Shown here one piece after another: positions 5,565 to 7,235 of a stretch of 7,235 bases of DNA. The position numbers and the translations under genes are program-made. How positions within the stretch are numbered: position 1 is the stretch's first letter; each line of letters begins with the position of its first letter. The notes beneath the pieces are model-generated. The model was not told the DNA's origin. It worked only from the letters and a program-made list of their open reading frames with translations, and searched no databases. Source of the DNA: Actinomycetota bacterium (GTDB taxonomy: Bacteria > Zhuqueibacterota > Zhuqueibacteria > Residuimicrobiales > Krinioviventaceae). The stretch is from the NCBI GenBank assembly GCA_011682565.1, contig JAACEJ010000165.1:1-7235 (forward strand), read 5' to 3'.

Positions 5565-6845
5565 TCAATTTTTCAAAGTTGAAATGATTTCCAAGAAACC
5601 GGTCTTGGGTTGAACGATGGTGGCGTGCAGTTTGTTCGCTACTTTTTCAACTGTCCAATCATCCAGAAATAACCCATCCTGATTGAGACAATTGGGCGGT
5701 AAAAGAACGACCTCGCCTAAATTCCGACCGCTGAGTTCGTTTACAATATCCTGTCCAACAAGCAGGCCGGACACGCTGACACCGCCACCGTAGAATTTAT
5801 TTTTTACCGGAATAATCTCCGTTTCCAGTCCCTCAATTTTTTGCAAAGACGGGACAATATTTTTTTGTAAAATCGGCGCAATCATGGTTCCGGTTACGAC
5901 GGAAATTTTTGCAGGAGAAACAGCTCCCGGCATTTCCGAGAACTCTTGCCGAAATTCATCCAGAAAGGCACGCGTCATGCCCACACCGTTTTCTATCTGA
6001 GAGAAATCCTCATATCTTTCAGCATCGGGCAACGGCTTCTCTGCCAGGATGTAAAATTCGTCAGCCAGGTAAATAAAGTGGCTTTTGATCTTTTTCATGA
6101 AAATTTGCGATTTATTTTTTTCCCACTGGAGGAGTTCTAAAGCGAACTTTTTATCAACGGTTCTTAATTCTTCCAAGCCCCGGCGATGTTTCGTTAATCC
6201 AAGAGGGACGATGGCTATCGTTTTTACGTACGGGTAAAACTCGGATAATGTATCTACTGTTTGCTGCAGATATTTCCCATCATTCAGCCCCGGACAAAGA
6301 ACGATCTGTACATGCATTTCTATTTCATGCTCTGCCAGAAATGTTATTTTCTGCAAAAGCCTGTCATTACCGCGTATGCCGAGAAGATGTTTACGAAGTT
6401 CCGTATCCACAGCATGAACCGAAATGTAAATCGGAGATAGTCGCTGCGCTGCAATTCGTAAAAGTTCTTTTTGGGAAAGATTCGTAAGCGTCACATAGTT
6501 GCCGTATAAAAAAGAAAGGCGAAAATCTTCATCCTTAAAATAAAGAGGCTTGCGAAGACCGGCAGGATTTTGATCAACAAAACAGAAAATACAATGATTG
6601 CCACAGCTTTTATATTTGAAACTTTCGAATTCGGCGCCAAACCAGCCGTCCATTCCACCTTCTATCTCAAAGATAATTTTTTCGCCGTCTCTTTCGACGA
6701 GCATCGAGACGAGGTCGTCGGCTGCCCAATATTGAAAATCGATGACATCGCGGATGGGTTCGTTGCTGATAGAAATAATTTCATCATTTGGCTGCAAACC
6801 GATCTCATCTGCAAGGCTGCCCTTTTCAATATGCAGCACTTTCAT
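5565..6845 (-). CDS. PDZ-like/radical SAM/DUF512 protein
   Basis: A 426-residue cytoplasmic protein of the DUF512 family, whose biochemical role is unknown. Residues 1-60 form a PDZ-like domain (VLHIEKGSLADEIGLQPNDEI, then ISNEPIRDVIDFQYW). Residues about 70-240 form a radical SAM domain with CGNHCIFC at 81-88, so Cys81, Cys85 and Cys88 match the CxxxCxxC motif for the 4Fe-4S cluster that cleaves S-adenosylmethionine. The C-terminal DUF512 part (about 215-420) includes ADEFYILAEKPLP (261-273), YEDFSQIENGVGM (278-290), FYGGGVSVSGLL (351-362) and LPPNCLNQDGLFLDD (382-396). Length is normal. The ATG at 6845 is preceded by GGAG at 7-nt spacing, and the PDZ domain starts at once; an upstream in-frame start at 6890 would add residues encoded by the terminator hairpin and is rejected. 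The gene lies directly before der, a pairing seen in many bacteria including Firmicutes, which hints at a link with translation or ribosome function but does not prove it. Confidence 0.93.
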   Translation of the reverse strand: MKVLHIEKGSLADEIGLQPNDEIISISNEPIRDVIDFQYWAADDLVSMLVERDGEKIIFEIEGGMDGWFGAEFESFKYKSCGNHCIFCFVDQNPAGLRKPLYFKDEDFRLSFLYGNYVTLTNLSQKELLRIAAQRLSPIYISVHAVDTELRKHLLGIRGNDRLLQKITFLAEHEIEMHVQIVLCPGLNDGKYLQQTVDTLSEFYPYVKTIAIVPLGLTKHRRGLEELRTVDKKFALELLQWEKNKSQIFMKKIKSHFIYLADEFYILAEKPLPDAERYEDFSQIENGVGMTRAFLDEFRQEFSEMPGAVSPAKISVVTGTMIAPILQKNIVPSLQKIEGLETEIIPVKNKFYGGGVSVSGLLVGQDIVNELSGRNLGEVVLLPPNCLNQDGLFLDDWTVEKVANKLHATIVQPKTGFLEIISTLKN

Positions 6846-6852
6846 TCTGTTT

Positions 6853-6856
6853 CTCC
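6853..6856 (-). promoter_or_regulatory. Ribosome binding site of the DUF512 gene
   Basis: GGAG on the minus strand, 7 nt before the ATG at 6845-6843, within the purine-rich stretch GGTGGCGGAGAAACAGA. It fixes the start at 6845. Only about 10 nt separate it from the end of the U-rich tail of the upstream hairpin. Confidence 0.75.
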
Positions 6857-6866
6857 GCCACCTTTT

Positions 6867-6902
6867 AAAATAAAATGGCGCAGCAAACAAAAACGCCGCG
6901 CC
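6867..6902 (-). terminator. Rho-independent terminator after the partial gene, within the DUF512 leader
   Basis: On the minus strand GGCGCGGC (6902-6895) pairs with GCTGCGCC (6884-6877): eight base pairs including one G-U wobble, a 10-nt U-rich loop, then ATTTTATTTT (6876-6867). It starts about 70 nt beyond the stop of the partial gene and fits an intrinsic terminator for that gene. It ends only 21 nt before the DUF512 start codon, so the DUF512-der unit must either read through it or use a promoter overlapping it. A weak candidate upstream (TTGTAT, 17 nt, TAAATT) would also have to pass the hairpin. Confidence 0.75.
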
Positions 6903-6971
6903 AAACTTTGTTTTCTCTTACCCCTGAAATTTAAAAATAATCGCTTTAATATACAAGTCTTTAAATCATCA

Positions 6972-7235
6972 TCAATTGCGTTTGAGTGCCAAGTCTCTCT
7001 GTTTGTTCCAGCGCACCCAATCCAGCTTTGCATCTTGTGCCTTATCAAATCGTGATTTCGCAAATTTTCCATCAGGACGGACAACGATCTGGAAGCCCTT
7101 TACAATGCGCACCCATTCTTCAAGACTTATCTCATAAGGGGGTGGAATTTCATAAGGACCCGGCACCTCCACAGGTTTCAGACTTTTAGACTTTCCTGTC
7201 GGAGACTGCCCCCAAAAGGATGTCGGTCCGACATC
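6972..7235 (-). CDS. C-terminal fragment of an unrecognised protein, cut by the window edge
   Basis: The reading frame is open from the right edge to the TGA at 6974-6972, giving 87 residues with the start outside the window. An internal GTG at 7172 is not needed and is probably not the start. The fragment begins DVGPTSFWGQSPTGKSKSLK, continues into a proline/tyrosine stretch with PYEI twice (GPYEIPPPYEISLEEW), and ends in a basic, tryptophan-containing tail (KLDWVRWNKQRDLALKRN). The Pro/Lys-rich part looks like a flexible linker followed by a short helical tail. I see no catalytic motif and no known family. That it is a real gene is supported by the continuous frame and by the terminator about 70 nt after its stop. 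Confidence 0.6.
   Translation of the reverse strand, partial: DVGPTSFWGQSPTGKSKSLKPVEVPGPYEIPPPYEISLEEWVRIVKGFQIVVRPDGKFAKSRFDKAQDAKLDWVRWNKQRDLALKRN
7219..7235. repeat. Perfect 17-nt palindrome at the window edge
   Basis: GATGTCGG-t-CCGACATC: 8-bp arms around one central base, lying within the coding sequence of the partial gene and ending exactly at the last base, so it may continue outside. It shares the GGTCC centre with the dyad at 2292-2304. It may be a protein-binding site or a chance match. Confidence 0.4.

Noticed and set aside
6570..7055. Plus-strand open frame of 161 codons
   Set aside because: It runs antisense across the PDZ/radical SAM N-terminus, the terminator and the partial gene, which are all supported on the minus strand. 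Its product looks random.
6842..7084. Minus-strand 80-codon frame overlapping the partial gene and the DUF512 start
   Set aside because: It runs through the terminator hairpin and overlaps the partial gene in another frame. Its product has no family features, and the hairpin explains the GC-rich segment better.

Overview
The window is about 7.2 kb of bacterial chromosome with every supportable gene on the minus strand, so it reads from the right edge to the left. Two genes carry Sec-type signal peptides and look destined for the envelope. One encodes an outer-membrane beta-barrel fused to a CpoB/YbgF-like TPR domain. The other encodes a putative zinc protease ending in a FlgD-like/type IX-sorting-like Ig domain. 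Together with AT-leaning composition and good AGGGAG/GGAG ribosome sites, this suggests a Gram-negative member of the Fibrobacterota-Chlorobiota-Bacteroidota (FCB) assemblage or a related candidate phylum (Calditrichota, Marinimicrobia, KSB1 and similar). The phylum is an inference; no rRNA or marker phylogeny was available.

Layout, in order of transcription. (1) 7235-6972: the C-terminal end of an unrecognised protein, followed by a GC-rich hairpin with a U-rich tail (6902-6867). (2) 6845-5565: a PDZ + radical SAM + DUF512 protein of unknown function. (3) 5550-4234: der (engA), the double-GTPase ribosome assembly factor, 14 nt after the previous gene. (4) About 4202/4178-2460: the secreted HEXXH protease, 31-55 nt after der, with no ATG at the place where its signal peptide should begin. 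(5) 2459-1968: a strongly AT-rich gap of roughly 490 nt with a very good sigma70-type promoter (TTGACA, 17 nt, TATCTT), several dyads and a mini-ORF. (6) 1967-1449: a small, helical, unrecognised cytoplasmic protein. (7) 1368-49: the barrel/coiled-coil/TPR fusion, closed by a textbook rho-independent terminator at 36-1.

The window probably holds two transcription units after the partial gene. The first is DUF512-der-protease. The DUF512/der pairing is known from many bacteria, while the protease takes the place where phospholipid genes often follow der. The second is the hypothetical gene plus the envelope fusion gene, probably driven by the promoter near 2407-2379 with a leader of about 400 nt.

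The points most worth a second look are the barrel-CpoB-like fusion, the non-ATG start of the protease next to a 9-A run at the end of der, the terminator just ahead of the DUF512 ribosome site, and the long leader with a strong but mis-framed Shine-Dalgarno upstream of the small gene. I see no CRISPR array, tRNA, rRNA or mobile element.
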